From NCBI GenBank assembly GCA_020466095.1, contig CM035806.1, forward strand, positions 164,371,379 to 164,435,378: a DNA stretch of 64,000 nucleotides, read 5' to 3'. A program made the position numbers and the translations under genes. Source of the DNA: Chlorops oryzae. Taxonomy: Eukaryota; Arthropoda; Insecta; Diptera; Chloropidae. Position 1 is the stretch's first letter, and every line of letters begins with the position of its first letter. This document shows positions 33,401 to 45,783 of this stretch, in pieces. The notes under the pieces were generated by a model. That model worked only from the letters and a program-made list of their open reading frames with translations, searched no databases and had not been told where the DNA came from.

Positions 33401-36400
33401 AGCAGCCAGAACATTTCAGTCATGCTCAACTGCTCCCCTGCTTAATGGTATATATAAATGCATTAGCTTTCTAAAAAGTGAAAATCATCTTTTCATCCTC
33501 AAGCTGAAATAAAACTAAAATAAAAAGGAAGCCTGGAAAAGCAGAAGGAAAGAAGAATAAAAGGCTAAACCAAGTTTAAAAAAAAAAAATATACATATAA
33601 CCGTGCAATTTAATTCTTAAAACTTTTCCATAAGGACATAAGGACATATAAGGATAAATAATACTTTCACCGCAACGAATGCCGATCAAAAGTAAGTAGT
33701 TTTTCCTTTCTTTCCTTCAAACTTGTTTGGTAAACAAACAAACAAAAAATTTCATTTAACTTCAACATATTTGCATTCTTCCCTTTCGATATATGTACAT
33801 ACATATGTAACTTTCAATTCGTTAGAACACATATTTCAAATTCTAAAAGCAACATTCTTACGTCCCTTAGAGCTTCTTAAAATGCTTCAAAAAAAAAAAA
33901 ATCTAATAAAAAGACGAGTCTGTAAGCAAAGTTATTTATGAATTGAGCATACGTTTAAGTTGGGCACACCAACACAAACACAAGCACGACGTACGCAAAT
34001 ATACACCCAAACGAGGAATGCCTTTTGGCGCTTGCAACACAGATAATGTTGCAGCAACATTGCATCTTTAATCGGCATTACGTAAGAACTCAGAAGATGC
34101 TGAGAATTTTGTTTTTTTTTTTTTGTATTTTCAAATGTTTATATACAAATTTGTTTGGATACAAAATTAAACGACCTTTTTTTAAAACAAAATAATAAGG
34201 TGTGACACTTGGGAAAACGAAATGAAAGGTTCTTTGGAATGGGGATTTAAAAGGATGCAATATTTAATTAATTTTCTCCATGAATTCACGTTTGAAAGCA
34301 TCACATGAATTCTTCATGAAGAATTATATTTGAAGGAAACTTTAATGGGAGCCAGTAACAGTTGTGCTTTCCTCAATTAATGGGTCATTTTATTCTTCCC
34401 TTATTTTTTGCGTAGGTACTTATTTCATTTTCTTAATGAAGTTCCTCAAAAAAAAAAAAAAAAAATTCAACTCGATAGAACCTGCTATGAATTGACAAAA
34501 AGACAAACGGACATCACTCACACTTGATTGCAGTCCTTTTTGAGGCAATTTGTCATTTATTTAAGAAATAATCTCTTTAAAGTCCATCAACATACAAGTT
34601 CTCGCATGCTATAAATAATCCGATTGCATTACTCTGTCCATTTTAATTGTCCTATACCTCCTGCTTGACTCAGTAAAAGCGAATTTTTTGAGCTCCGTAG
34701 GCTCTTTTCGCTCTTTCGATGTGCTGCTACTATATAAACGAACTTTTTTCCAGTTAAACCAGGATTTGATAATTGTAAACAATTAAAAATAATTATATTA
34801 CAAGGCCTGAATGAATGCCTTTCGATGCGTATTAAACGTATCATCAATGAATTCTCGATGTCCTTAAAATACACTGATAGGCGTTCAACATATGAAGCGG
34901 AATGAGGGCAAGTCAAACATTAACTCTTCATATCAATACGCATGCGCATTGCGCAACCGTCAATATTTCTTGATTGGGACATTTCATCATGCTTTAATCG
35001 ATTGATTTTAATTATTACAGAAATGTAGTCTGCATTTGCGCTGAATTAACTGATATAATAAATGCTCTGAGGCACATTCCTCGACATTCCTTTGGTTGGC
35101 AATTTGTCATCCCAAATATGATTTCAAAACGATCATAATTAAGAAAATTATGTATTGTGACCATTTTCCTGTATTTTTTTTTTTTTTTTTTTTTTGTTGT
35201 TCATCGCAACATCGTAAGGGGGATTGAAGCCCCAAAATTACCTCCAGCTCTCGGTCTGTTTGTCTGTTGTCACTCCATCTGGCTGTGGAAAGCATTAAAA
35301 AAATGCAAACATTGATAAGGTTCGGACATATGTTTTAAGGCTCGTTCTACTTAAATGGAAAAGTGGGCGTGAAAAATCGATGCTTTTATTCAATTCAAAG
35401 AAATTTTATGAAAAAAAATTCTAAAATGGGCGTCGCCTAAGTGGGAAATTTCTTTTTTATGAGCCTTAAAAAGCAGTCTTAATCATTACGTATGCCTCTG
35501 GGTGTTTTACGTCCTTCATCTGCCCGCTTCCAAATTAGGGCAAGACTAAATATAAATGTAGTGAGGACATTGTCATGCATCGCGTATTTTCTACAGAGTC
35601 ACAGGCTGAGAATATGTGGTATCCTTGCTCGTTAAATGACTTCTATCAGGAGGATATGAAAGGCCTCGTCAAATATGTCCCTTTAAATGGCTATCGCACG
35701 AATCCTTAGGATCGGTGAAATTCAACTGTTGCCTGATTAAGTAGGTATAAGCGATCTCTCCGTGTTTAATCTGATTTGGTGCTTTATTTATATGTATACA
35801 AATTTTAATATACATACCTAACATATATAATTATGTATATATACATTGGGATGTCCAAAAAAAAAAGCTCATGATTTAAAATATTTTGGAGAATTTTTTT
35901 TCAGATTTTTCGGAAATGGTTTTGAGGATACACGACGGGGATTTCCCCAAAAAGTCATACATTTTTGATATATTTTCAGTTTCAACTGAAGGGTTGTCTA
36001 TTACCAACGACACTGAGGGACAAGTCGGAAGAAATATATCCCGGCTTTGTTTTTTTTTTTTTTTATTTTATTTTTTATTTCTTCTTGTAATAAACACTGC
36101 TAGGGTCGTAGTCTTCAATTCGATTTAAGAGCCCTAAAAGTTTCAATTTTTTAATATATTCTTTTAGTCTCCATGGCAGTTAAAAATTTTCATATAAAAT
36201 TAATAAGCCTGCTTTAAACTCTCCTGAAGACTGTAATTTGAAAGTTTAAACCTTCAAAAAGTTTAAGCTACGTTGAAGACTATGAGCCTTAGGGTATTCC
36301 CTGAAAAGTGAAAAGATTGAAAAAGCGGAAAAGTGTAAAAATTGTGGTACAAAATTTCATTCATTCATTTTTACGTCTTCTCTGTGTTTACAAGTTTTTA

Positions 36401-36580
36401 AGGTTTTTGAGAAAAATACACGTATAAAGAAAGACCCTTATATGTATACATTACTCTTGAGAGGAACAGCGGGCAGGACATGAACAATAAAATTTACTTA
36501 ATCTGATGGTCAAATAGGCGTCATTATTTTCTGTTTTTTTTTAGTTTTATTACTGAAGGAGTTGAACTATCGCGATGAAA
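30421..36580. other. intergenic sequence
   Basis: No gene or mobile element recognised. Patches of balanced, probably single-copy sequence (for example 31,540-32,300; 33,960-34,080; 34,480-35,330) alternate with T-runs (31,500; 31,858; 32,529; 33,350; 35,166) and TATATG microsatellites. Candidate regulatory DNA only. Confidence 0.4.
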
Positions 36581-36599
36581 ATAATTGTGGAAATGCAGG

Positions 36600-36975
36600 A
36601 CAACATGAATTGGGCGGGTGACCCGGTTTTGGCCACTGACCCCTTTCGGGCCTTTCGGGTTATTAGGGTTTTCTGAAATAAGGCATACCTATGTATTTAT
36701 GTATGTTCGAAAAATGAAGAGGAAACGGTGGAGCACGTCCTGTGCCACTGTGATTGCCTTGGAAGACTCAGACTTCGCTACTTATACAATACAATGCCTA
36801 TCCATCTACAGCAGCGATAAGAAACACTCCTCCAAGGGGCATCGTAGCATTCCTTGACGCTGCTCGCCAAGGATATGAAACCGGTTTCTTGTCACAATAA
36901 TCCGTTGTGGAGGCAATGACATGATGACTTAGATACCAGACCCGTCGCCAATCTAATCTAATGTTCGATAAAAAA
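36600..36975 (+). pseudogene. 5'-truncated non-LTR retrotransposon remnant
   Basis: Around 36,700-36,775 a frame reads CSKNEEETVEHVLCHCDC, the Cys/His motif that ends ORF2 of many I/Jockey/R1-group elements (C...ETxxHxLxxC). A second frame downstream ends GIVAFLDAARQGYETGFLSQ and stop (about 36,894-36,899), offset by a frameshift. A 3' UTR-like segment and A-run (36,969-36,981) follow. Broken by frameshift and deletion. Confidence 0.7.
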
Positions 36976-37431
36976 AAAAAAAATCTTTTCCATAGCAGAG
37001 GTAATTATATTCTTAATGAGTTTTTACAAAAATCGTGTCTATAAAATCAACATTTAAAATTATGATGATGGCAAACGATTCCCGAAATGAGCATTTCCGA
37101 ATTTGTACGGTTTTTAAGCTATACAGACCGAAAACCTTATTGATATATTTAATATTTATATACATTTTTTTTTAAGACTTATCAATCACATGAAAAAACA
37201 TCAACAAAGGCCCCGTTAATTATTAATTACTTTGTATGAAAACGAAACATAAATAAAAATACATTTTCCTGAAAAAGCACATCCCAGCTAGGATTTTTCG
37301 AAATTTTTGATCAAAAGCGAGTCTTTTTCGAGTCGCCTTTCTGATTAAAAAGATCAAATATGCGCTCGTTTTCTGATCAAAAATGATACTTTTGTCGGGA
37401 GAAATTGGAACCCTAGCCGCGACTCTTCTTT

Positions 37432-37640
37432 GGGAGTCATATTTGTTATCATTTGCGAGTCATATTTGTAACTATTTTCGAGTCTTCTACAACTCATATT
37501 TGCTATCATTTTGGAGTCTTCTACGTCTCATATTTGCTATCATTTTGGAGTCTTCTACGACTCATATTTGCTATCATTTTGGAGTCTTCTACGACTCATA
37601 TTTGCTATCATTTTGGAGTCTTCTACGACTCATATTTATA
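37432..37640. repeat. 34-bp tandem array
   Basis: About five units GAGTCTTCTACGACTCATAT + TTGCTATCATTTTG plus degenerate ones upstream. Each unit contains inverted GAGTC/GACTC. GAGTC-rich sequence on either side (37,310-37,350 and 37,815-37,925), partly inverted, suggests the array is the core of a larger element at about 37,280-37,975. Confidence 0.85.
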
Positions 37641-38039
37641 ATTAATTGCTTTCCAAAAATAAAAAAAAATTTATGACTTTAAATTCGAATTCCATTCAAT
37701 TCAATTTTGAGTCAAATATTGAGTGAAATATAAGATAGCAACAATTTGAATGATCATATTTCAACCCCATATGTGATTAATTGGCTATTGCTCCTTATTT
37801 TGTTTTTGTAATTTGAATACGACTCGCTTTTGAAACATATTGAAGAGTCGTTTTCGAGTCTTCTTTTAATCGTGCACGTGATCGATCATTTTCTGATCAT
37901 GAAGGGAGCTCGAAAAAGTCTCGTAAATGAATCTTATCATAAAACAGTCTTCCAAATGTTGGGGTGGGATATAGCTCCATATATTCTTATACATATGGAA
38001 AAAAAAAAATATTGTAGACTAAAGATTTTTCTTTAAAAA

Positions 38040-39920
38040 AAAAAAAGTGTGATTATAGATTTGTCGGAAATTTGAAAAAATGACACCTTCCTAATTATAG
38101 CACTAGATAAAGCGTAATTGAATTGCAATTCATTACAATTGGGTAAAATGTTTTTATGATTAATTACAACTGAATATAGCTTTAACTGTTCAAAAAAAAA
38201 TATTTCTAAAGCTTTTCCTTGAATTGGCTAGCGGTGCAAGCATTTTGAAGTTCAGGACTTCCAGGAATTCCAAAGGCGAATTGCATGAACTGAAAAATTG
38301 TCTTTCAGAGATTAGCGAAATTATAGTTGAAATATATACCTGAATTAATATTTGAAACGACTCTCTTTTATTGTCAAAAATCTTTCAATAAAAATCATTT
38401 TTAAAAAATCTAAGACTCATGCAATCGGGAACTTTGAAATTCTATTCCGATTGGCAAATTGGATTTGCCAAAGTTTTGCTGAATTATGTTATGGCTTTAT
38501 GGTGTACGCCCTGTGCATTTGTAGGTCACATTAGCAGTTTTGAAGCAGAGCTGAATACAAAAGATCATGCACCTACACACACACACACCGCACACTCAAG
38601 CAACACACACAAAAGTGGCCCCTCGAAGAGCAAGGATAATAGAAATTACACGCATTCCGAATGCAACAAAAACAGACACAAGTACAAACGAAAATTTTTG
38701 CAATATCTCTAAAAGGAAAGTTAAAAGCGACTGAAAGGGATTTGCTTGGGAAGAAGGATGATGATAGATACCGGATGGAGTGTTGTTGTGGGGCTGGATT
38801 GGTGGAAGAATCTAGCTAGGTTGCTGCCGGAAATGTAGCACATGGCCAAACATGGCGAAGTTCTCGTACAGGCAGTGAAAAGCAGTAGAAGCATCATCAG
38901 CTTCAGCTTCTGCTTCGGCTAGAGCTAGAGCTTCAGAGCTTCCGAGCATCAGTTCCATTAATAGTGAAAACCGAAAACTGAAAACCGAAACCGACAAACG
39001 ACAACGAAGAACGACAAACGACAAACGACCATCGACCAACGACAGAGATGGCAGTAGGGCGCGGCATTATTTATCTCTTCAGAGCAAAGCACAGTTAAAG
39101 GATGATAATAATGGTTGCGCTGGTTTTTGCGCTTCTTGTTGAAAGTTGCCAAAAACAAGATACAAAGAACAAAAACAAAACAAACAAACAAAAAAAAAGA
39201 AAGTATTGAAAAATGGTAAAAGGCAAAATGGAAACCGAAAAAGAGGCGAAAAAAAAGTCGCAAAAAGGCCAGAGAAATCCGAGCAAACCGAACAAATAAA
39301 ATGTTGAAATAGTGGCGAAGTGGGCGGGGGTTGGGTGTGTGTGAAAAAAGCGAAATTCCTTTTGCCGTACAAGGAGAATGTGGCTATGTGGGCAATGCTA
39401 TTTAACATTCTACATACTTTTCATATAAATTTTTCCAAAAACTGTGCCACAACAACTATTGCGCTAGCCAGACAGACAGACAGACCGAACGAATCGTCAG
39501 CGTCGTTGTTATTATGCGCTCATTTCTATCGTTTTTCTTGCTTTCGATTTTTTTTTTTTTTTTACTTTTTATTAATTATGTTCCTCCCATTTTCGACCGT
39601 TGATTTTTCAGATCTTCTCATTTTCATTTCCATTTCCATTTCTCATACGCAATCGGAGTGGGGGTTTTATAGTCGGCAGCTATCTCAGGTTTTGCACCCG
39701 TTGACCCATTGGCGTCATTCCGAATGAGCTGAACAATCAGCCAAACTAGCGTGACATCTCTTTAAATTTCCCGTTCCATTCTCAAGATAGTGACAAATTT
39801 TTCTTTTTGGGGGTTTTTGGTTTTTTCATGACAATGAGCGATTTTATGAATCTTTGTCTTCTATGACGAAAAACATTTTGTTGTGGCAGTTGTCCAGAAT
39901 TTGGGAATAGCAACATATTA
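38040..39920. other. intergenic, partly balanced sequence
   Basis: No exon supported. (CA)n near 38,575, AGCTTC/GCTAGAGC repeats near 38,900-38,940 and an ACGACAAACGAC low-complexity stretch near 38,990-39,040. Composition resembles fly leader or enhancer DNA. Confidence 0.35.
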
Positions 39921-39922
39921 GA

Positions 39923-40556
39923 GAACAAGTAAGAAAGCTAAAGTCGGTCAAGCCCGACTTTGAAATACCCAGCGTCCCGACATTATGAGCGCGCTATGTT
40001 TTGCTTCTCTATTTGTGGGCGTGGCAGTGGGAGGGCCACATAAATTATTTCCCAACACCTTTTATTCGCCTTGGTGAACCTATGTTGCGAATTTGAAGCT
40101 TCTACGCCTTTTACTTCACAAGTTACGATAAGCCCTTGTTTGTGGGAGTGGCTCAAAGAGAACGGCGTCCATTTTTTCAAGGATATGTACCTTTTCGTAG
40201 TTTACCAGTACACCAAATATCAATGGAATGTGTTGAGTGGTTAGCAAGTTACAAGCATTTTACTGAAAACACATTATATTCATATGTGGGCGTGGCAGTG
40301 GGCGGATGTCTCCCATTTTTACTTAGGATCATACTCGGACCCCGATATACATGTGTGCAAATTTCGACTTCGTTGGTTCAGCCGTTTCGGAGGAGATCCG
40401 ACCACGGACGGACGGACAGACGGTCATGTCTAAATCGATTCAGTTTTTGATCCTGATCATTTCTATACATATATGTCTATATCTCCGGAGCTTAGTTCTC
40501 CCTGTTACAAGATTTGCACAAAACTAATATACCCCGCTTACGCTGGGTATAAAAAT
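39923..40556 (+). repeat. family B structured repeat
   Basis: Same plan as family A with different sequence: AACAAGTAAGAAAGCTAAAG, hairpin AAGTCGGTCAAGCCCGACTT, ATACCCAGCG, (GGAC)n near 40,405, core CATGTCTAAATCGATTC ... CTGATCATTTCTATA, then 3' hairpin ATACCCCGC / GCTGGGTAT and As. Contains GTGGGCGTGGCAGTGGGCGG-like blocks. Confidence 0.8.
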
Positions 40557-40599
40557 CATGCAAAACGTATGAAGGAATTAATGATGTAAAATTCTTCGG

Positions 40600-41080
40600 G
40601 GGACTCTCATGCCGATTAACAATAGAATCCGCTTATAACGACCCTCAAGGGATCGGCGAAACTGGGTCGCACTAACCGGTCGACGCACGAAACGGTTTAA
40701 GTTTTTTTTTTTTTTTCATTTTAGAACATATGAAACCCAATTTGTGGTTGCATTTTCGTCGCTTAAAACGGTTCGTCGTTATAAACGAAATGAGCAATTT
40801 ATAAGACATTAAAACCGGGAAAAAAAATTTGGGGGCCAAGAGAAAGTTTAGAGAGTTGTGGACCAAAAATCCAAAAAATCCGGAAAAAATAATGACGTCC
40901 GATTTCGATGAGAATTTATGTATGGAATAAGTGAATAATTCGAAGAATTTTGGCGCTAAAATTTTTTCGAAAAACTGATTATACCTAGTCTTGTTTGGGT
41001 ATAGTTCCAAACTAGTCCAAATAGGACTAGAAACAACAGTGGCACTCTTGATTTTAGAATAAAACGTTGTTGGGTATACT
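40600..41080. other. repeat fragments
   Basis: TAGAATCCGCTTATAACGAC at about 40,623 and an inverse-looking CGTCGTTATAAACGAAATG at about 40,767 suggest a pogo/Tigger-like piece. Around 40,985-41,060 (minus) lies a short repeat also seen at 16,732-16,790 (plus). Confidence 0.4.
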
Positions 41081-41171
41081 TTAGCCAATTAAAAAAAATG
41101 TTGGTTTTACTTTTTTTCTGAGAGTACCTACTGTATTGATAATTACAGGAATCCACCCATTGCACCCGTTG

Positions 41172-43725
41172 CACAGTGATAGATTTTGAACATTTAGCTG
41201 GAATTAATTCAAATTTCAAAAGTCATGAAGTGGTTAATATTTCCATTGCATTTGATAGCTAACTCACCACTGTGCATAAAGTCGTTTTTATTTTTGTTTT
41301 GCTTTTTTCTTTTTTAATTTGTTGAGTTATGAGCTGTCAAACATAACACGTGCTCAAATGAGAAAATTTACATTTTGAGGTGCAAATTTAGTACAAAGTA
41401 CTGAAAATAAATTAAAATACTAAGAGTTTATTTTGAAGTCATATTTGGACATATTCGAAGTAACAGAGTAAGTATCTATATAAGAAATACGTTTGGTGTT
41501 AGATGTTGTAGTGTTTCAACAAAAAACAAGTAAGGGTGTTATAGTCAGGCAACCCTGACAATAGAAAACCCGACACAGACACACATCTTCAAGTAATTTT
41601 TAATATCAGGAGTTTTTTAAGGCCATAAAGGGCCCCATATACCGACTTTTGTTTAATTTCTTTATGAAAACCGCCCCTTTGCCACGCCCACTTTTCCAAT
41701 TTTTCGGAATTCTAATCAGAGGCCTAAATATACGCGCAAATTCTAAGTTGCATTGAATTATTTGGAAAAATTAAGATTTTGGGGCAGTTTTGAGATTTTT
41801 GTGACAGACCCTAGTACTAGAGGTACCCTTAATAATGGACCGATCAAGAAAATTTTTGGGCAGGATGTTTATGGCTACAAAGGATAAGTATAAGTGGCAA
41901 TTTTCGTTGAAGTCCGATAGGCGTTTCGGGAGTGGGAGACAATTTTCAAAAAAAACGCCCTTCTGCCACGCCCATTTTTCTAATTTTTGTAAATCACATT
42001 AATTGGCCTAAAATATGTTCAAATGCCAAATTTCATCAAATTATCTTGAAAAACATCGGTTTTAGAGCAGTTTTTGTGATTTTCACAACAGACCCTAGTA
42101 CGGGAGGTACCCCTAAAAATGATCCGATTAGGTCCATTCTCGAACTTGTTCTTACTCATGTCTCCGTGAGCACGCATACGAGATAGCTCAACTCCTTCGA
42201 TAAGAAAACTGTATACAAACAGACAGACGGACAGACAGACGGACATGTCTAAATCGAATCTCCTAGTGACGCTGATCATTTCTATATATATTTTGTATGG
42301 TCTATCTCAACTGGTTCTGGGTGTTACACACAACCACACAAACGCAATATACCCTCGACACAGAGTGTGTCGGGTATAAAAATGTAGGCTTTGTGAATAC
42401 ATTTATTAGTGAAACAAATGAAATGGTTTTATTAGTTTACTTGGAGTACTTAAAACTTATAGAGTCCCGTGGAGTCTGATTGAAATTCGTGTTTTGTGTC
42501 CTTGTCACATCAATTCTTATTCTGTAAAGTCAAACATTGGCTGCGGATCTCTGCGGCCTTTGCTTAAATTAACTTTCAGGCACAATGATTAATTCCAGGC
42601 ACCATACACGAAAAACATCCAGGCAGAAAACAATGCATGATTTAAGGGGGTCTTCTCATTGAGCAACTTTTTTTTTCGACTTTTTTTTTTGCATTTATTT
42701 ATAGCTTGGGTAGTTGTGAATATGCCCCTAAAAGGATTTTTTGAAATTCGAAATAGTTTAGAGGATATAGCCTTCTTTGTCGAGCAAGATCTGCGCTAAA
42801 ACGAGTAATTTTTGCGTTGCTTCAAACTTTAAACGCGTTTATCTCGAAACCACGTTTTTCGAACTGGCGGCCATGATATCTCCAGTTCAACTGAACCGAT
42901 TTTCATGAAACAAAGTGGAATCGACGCAGAATTGTCACCATTCTCGGGTGAACCTCGACCATAATTTTAAAAAATTTTTTACTATTTTTTTTTACACTAA
43001 ACTACAAAAAAAAAAGCCCGAAATTGAAATTATTTTTTGAATGGCCGCCATTTTGTCAAAAAAAATCACAAAATTAAGCTTGAGGTTCACCCGAGAATTA
43101 CATCTATACTGATTATAACCCCGTTTTTTTTTCCATTTCGGACGCTCCGGAGACCCGGAATCGTGGCCGCCGTGACGGCACCTTTTTTTTTCACCACCAA
43201 CTTTGAAGTCTCATTACTTTTTGAACAGCCCACGTATCGAGACAAAAAAATTTTTTTTATTTACTTTGAACCTTTTGTAATACAATAAATAAAAAAGTTT
43301 TCAATTATTCTTTGCGTTTTCAAATAAGAATTTTTTTAAAAAGGGTCCAAAAAACGGATGAAGTATTGAGTTTACTTCAAGAGACAGAATTGGACGTACT
43401 CACAGATTCTGTTAGCTCAGATTCCGAATAGAAACTGTTGTATAGCTTACCTTATGAATATCAACTTTTTTTTTAATATTTTTTGTTTCCTTATTGATAT
43501 ATTCAATGAACGGTGAATATTAATTCAAAATAACCAAATAATAAATAAGTTTAATTAACCCTTGCATGCCTAATGTTACCTAAAAGTGAAATTAGGGCCT
43601 GAGAGGATTAACAAAAACTGGTGTTTACTTATCTGAGATAGAAATGTTGAGAATAAAAGCAATCTAAATTTCTTAATCGCCACCGGGAATTAATTCCAGC
43701 TAAATGTTCAAAATCTATCACTGTG
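41172..43725. mobile_element. Transib-like TIR element (host of A4)
   Basis: Perfect 39-bp inverted repeats at 41,172-41,210 and 43,687-43,725, beginning CACAGTGATAGATTTTGAAC. Flanking pentamers CGTTG (41,167-41,171) and CATTG (43,726-43,730) differ by one base. A CACWRTG heptamer and 5-bp duplications are known for Transib/RAG-type elements. 2,554 bp including the 0.86-kb family A insertion. No transposase is recognisable, only a short frame ending DVLTDSVSSDSE (about 43,360-43,430). Confidence 0.6.
41524..42382 (+). repeat. family A structured repeat, copy A4
   Basis: Full-length: AACAAGTAAGGGTGTTATAG, hairpin GTCAGGCAACCCTGAC, both internal modules, (GACA/GACG)n, shared core, ATACCCTCGACACA / TGTGTCGGGTAT. 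Inserted inside the Transib-like element, so it is younger than it. Confidence 0.87.
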
Positions 43726-44092
43726 CATTGTAGTGAAATACAGGGTGATTTCAAAGTCAAAATATAACGATTGGTGCCGAATACCGATCCCATTTAAAAT
43801 GCAATCATCGTCCAGCATATTGGCACCATCATAAAAGCTAAGCCAACAACCACTGTATTGAGATTCATTGAAAGTTTTAACCCTTTCTGGAACATAAGTG
43901 AATCATCATTTAATATGAAATGAAAAATAAACGGACTGAAAACTTCATACGATTGTTTACCTATATAATTTCATATTTTACATAGATTATTTTTCTATTT
44001 TAACCCATTTGCGTCCAAATGGAAATGAACAATTTTCAAATAGAAAACTCCTTATTTTCTCAATATAAGGATAATGGCACAGAATGGATTAA
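43555..44092. other. TTAA-CCC short repeats
   Basis: TTAACCCTTGCATGCC near 43,556 with GGATTAA downstream, and TTAACCCATT (44,000) with AATGGATTAA (ending 44,092). These resemble tiny piggyBac-type MITEs bounded by TTAA, but the inverted repeats are short. Confidence 0.3.
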
Positions 44093-44304
44093 TCTACTAT
44101 TAAACGGAAAACATATGTAACTCCAAGAACTGCTGAATTGTGATCAAGGGGATTTGGAATTTGGGAAAGCTTTAAAATGCTGGTAACAAGAGATTTGCGA
44201 AAAACGGGGCGTGTCAAATTGGGAGTGGCATGAAAATACCTCTATAACATAAACAATTGACAAGTAAACTGAACAAAAGTCGGAATATGAGGTTTCCATT
44301 TATG

Positions 44305-44465
44305 CAGATCTGTAGAGAGGGGGGTTAAAAGGGGGATTTTCCCCCGGGCCCGGGATTTCTGAAGGGGCCCACATCTGGCAAGGGGATTGTGTTTTTTTTT
44401 TTTTTTTTTTTGGTCGCACATTTCACATTTCCCCCGGGCCCGAAAAATTTCTCTCTACGGGTCTG
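44305..44465. mobile_element. hAT-type MITE, 161 bp
   Basis: Ends CAGATCTGTAGAGAG and CTCTCTACGGGTCTG, inner palindromes CCCCCGGGCCCGGG / CCCCCGGGCCCG. Flanks CATTTATG (44,297-44,304) and CTTTTATG (44,466-44,473) match at 7 of 8 bases, as expected for an aged 8-bp duplication. Confidence 0.75.
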
Positions 44466-45014
44466 CTTTTATGACAATTAAAAATCTTCTTATTAAATTC
44501 CCTTAGTGGGTGTGGTCGGCGGCGCTTTTTTACAGAACAAATTAATTTAAAAAATAAAATGTGTGCCAAGGGAGCTTTACTTTTTATCGTTTTTGCGTCT
44601 CGCCGTTGGAATTTTTCGAGGTCGTGTGGTTGAAAGCATCTCGAAGGATCTGGTTTGAACTTTCCATAGCACTCCAGAGCAGTTCGCTCTTCTCCCCTTC
44701 TACTGGGGCACCAAGAAGAATTTTGTTTGATTTGTTTTAAGCCACCTTTTTGGCACCAACGGCCGGTCTATTGATCATCTTCCAAAAATAACGTATCGAA
44801 ATTTATTTTCAAATAAGAAGTAAAATCTTATTTCGAGCTTTCACGAAAAACAAAAAAAAATATTCTCCATTAAAAGCTCCCCGTTGAATTGTCGCAAGAG
44901 TAGACTCAAACCATTTCGAAAAGCTTCTATCGACATCCAATTGAAGTTAACGTACTTTAAGACGTCAAAAGCTTTCAAGCAATTGAGCTTTTCAATTGCA
45001 GTACGTGACAACCG

Positions 45015-45580
45015 GCTTTTTATAGCCGACACACTTTGTGTCGAGGGTATATTGCGTTTGTGCGGCTGTGTGGTGCACCCAAAACCACTCGAGGTGATGT
45101 AAATATATAAAATTATCAGCGTTACCAGGATCTTCGTCTCCGTCCATCTGTCTCCGTCTGTCTGTATACAGTTTTCTTATCGAAGGATTTGAGCTATCTT
45201 GACGATGTTTTGAACGCGTATTGGCGGTGAATTGAGTAATATCATGTTCGAGAATAAAACGGGTAGGAACATTTTTAAGGGTACCTCCAGTACTAGGGTC
45301 TGTTATAAAAATCATAAAAGCTACTCTGAAAGCTGAATTTTTTTTAAATATTTCGATGAAATTTGATACTTATGTGAGCCAACTTTAGAGCACTTAATGT
45401 ATGTTCTATAAATAGGGAAAATGGACGTGGCAAAAGGGGGCTTTTCGATCATTGTCTCTTAAACCTGAAATTCAAATGCTTCCTCTATAGTCCTAAACAT
45501 CCTCTACTAAAATTTCTTCATCGGTACAATATTAAGCGTACCTCTACACAAGGGTCTGTCACAAAATATCGTTACTTGTT
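45015..45580 (-). repeat. family A repeat, copy A5 (inverted, internally deleted)
   Basis: Reads on the minus strand: 3' hairpin (GCCGACACA...TGTGTCGAGGGTAT as seen on +) at 45,024-45,050, (GACG/GACA)n near 45,135-45,165, core and CAGACCCTAGTACTGGAGG module, ending at ACTTGTT (45,574-45,580), the inverse of the usual AACAAGT start. One internal module is largely missing. Confidence 0.8.
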
Positions 45581-45783
45581 GAGATTGAAACAGTTTTCAA
45601 AATAATTTAAGCAGGAAAATTTTTGAAAATTATCCCAACCGAATTACAGTTCTTAATATATTAAGCTCATAAACAATTTCTTCGAAAAACCAATGGACGC
45701 CATATTCCCGACCACCGACTTCGAATGAAATTTAAAAAAGAATGTATTTCATTGATGCGTAATTTTTTTTTTTTTTTTGTAAG

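Noticed and set aside
37481..37640. CRISPR-like array
   Set aside because: Units are adjacent with no variable spacers, in a eukaryotic genome; it is a minisatellite.
37383..37676. 97-residue frame with repeats
   Set aside because: Translation of the 34-bp minisatellite; the unit is not a multiple of three, so the peptide repeat is only a byproduct.
40136..40450. 104-residue frame in family B
   Set aside because: Reads the GGACGGAC core as Arg/Asp/Thr repeats, as similar frames do in every family A copy; no evidence of coding.
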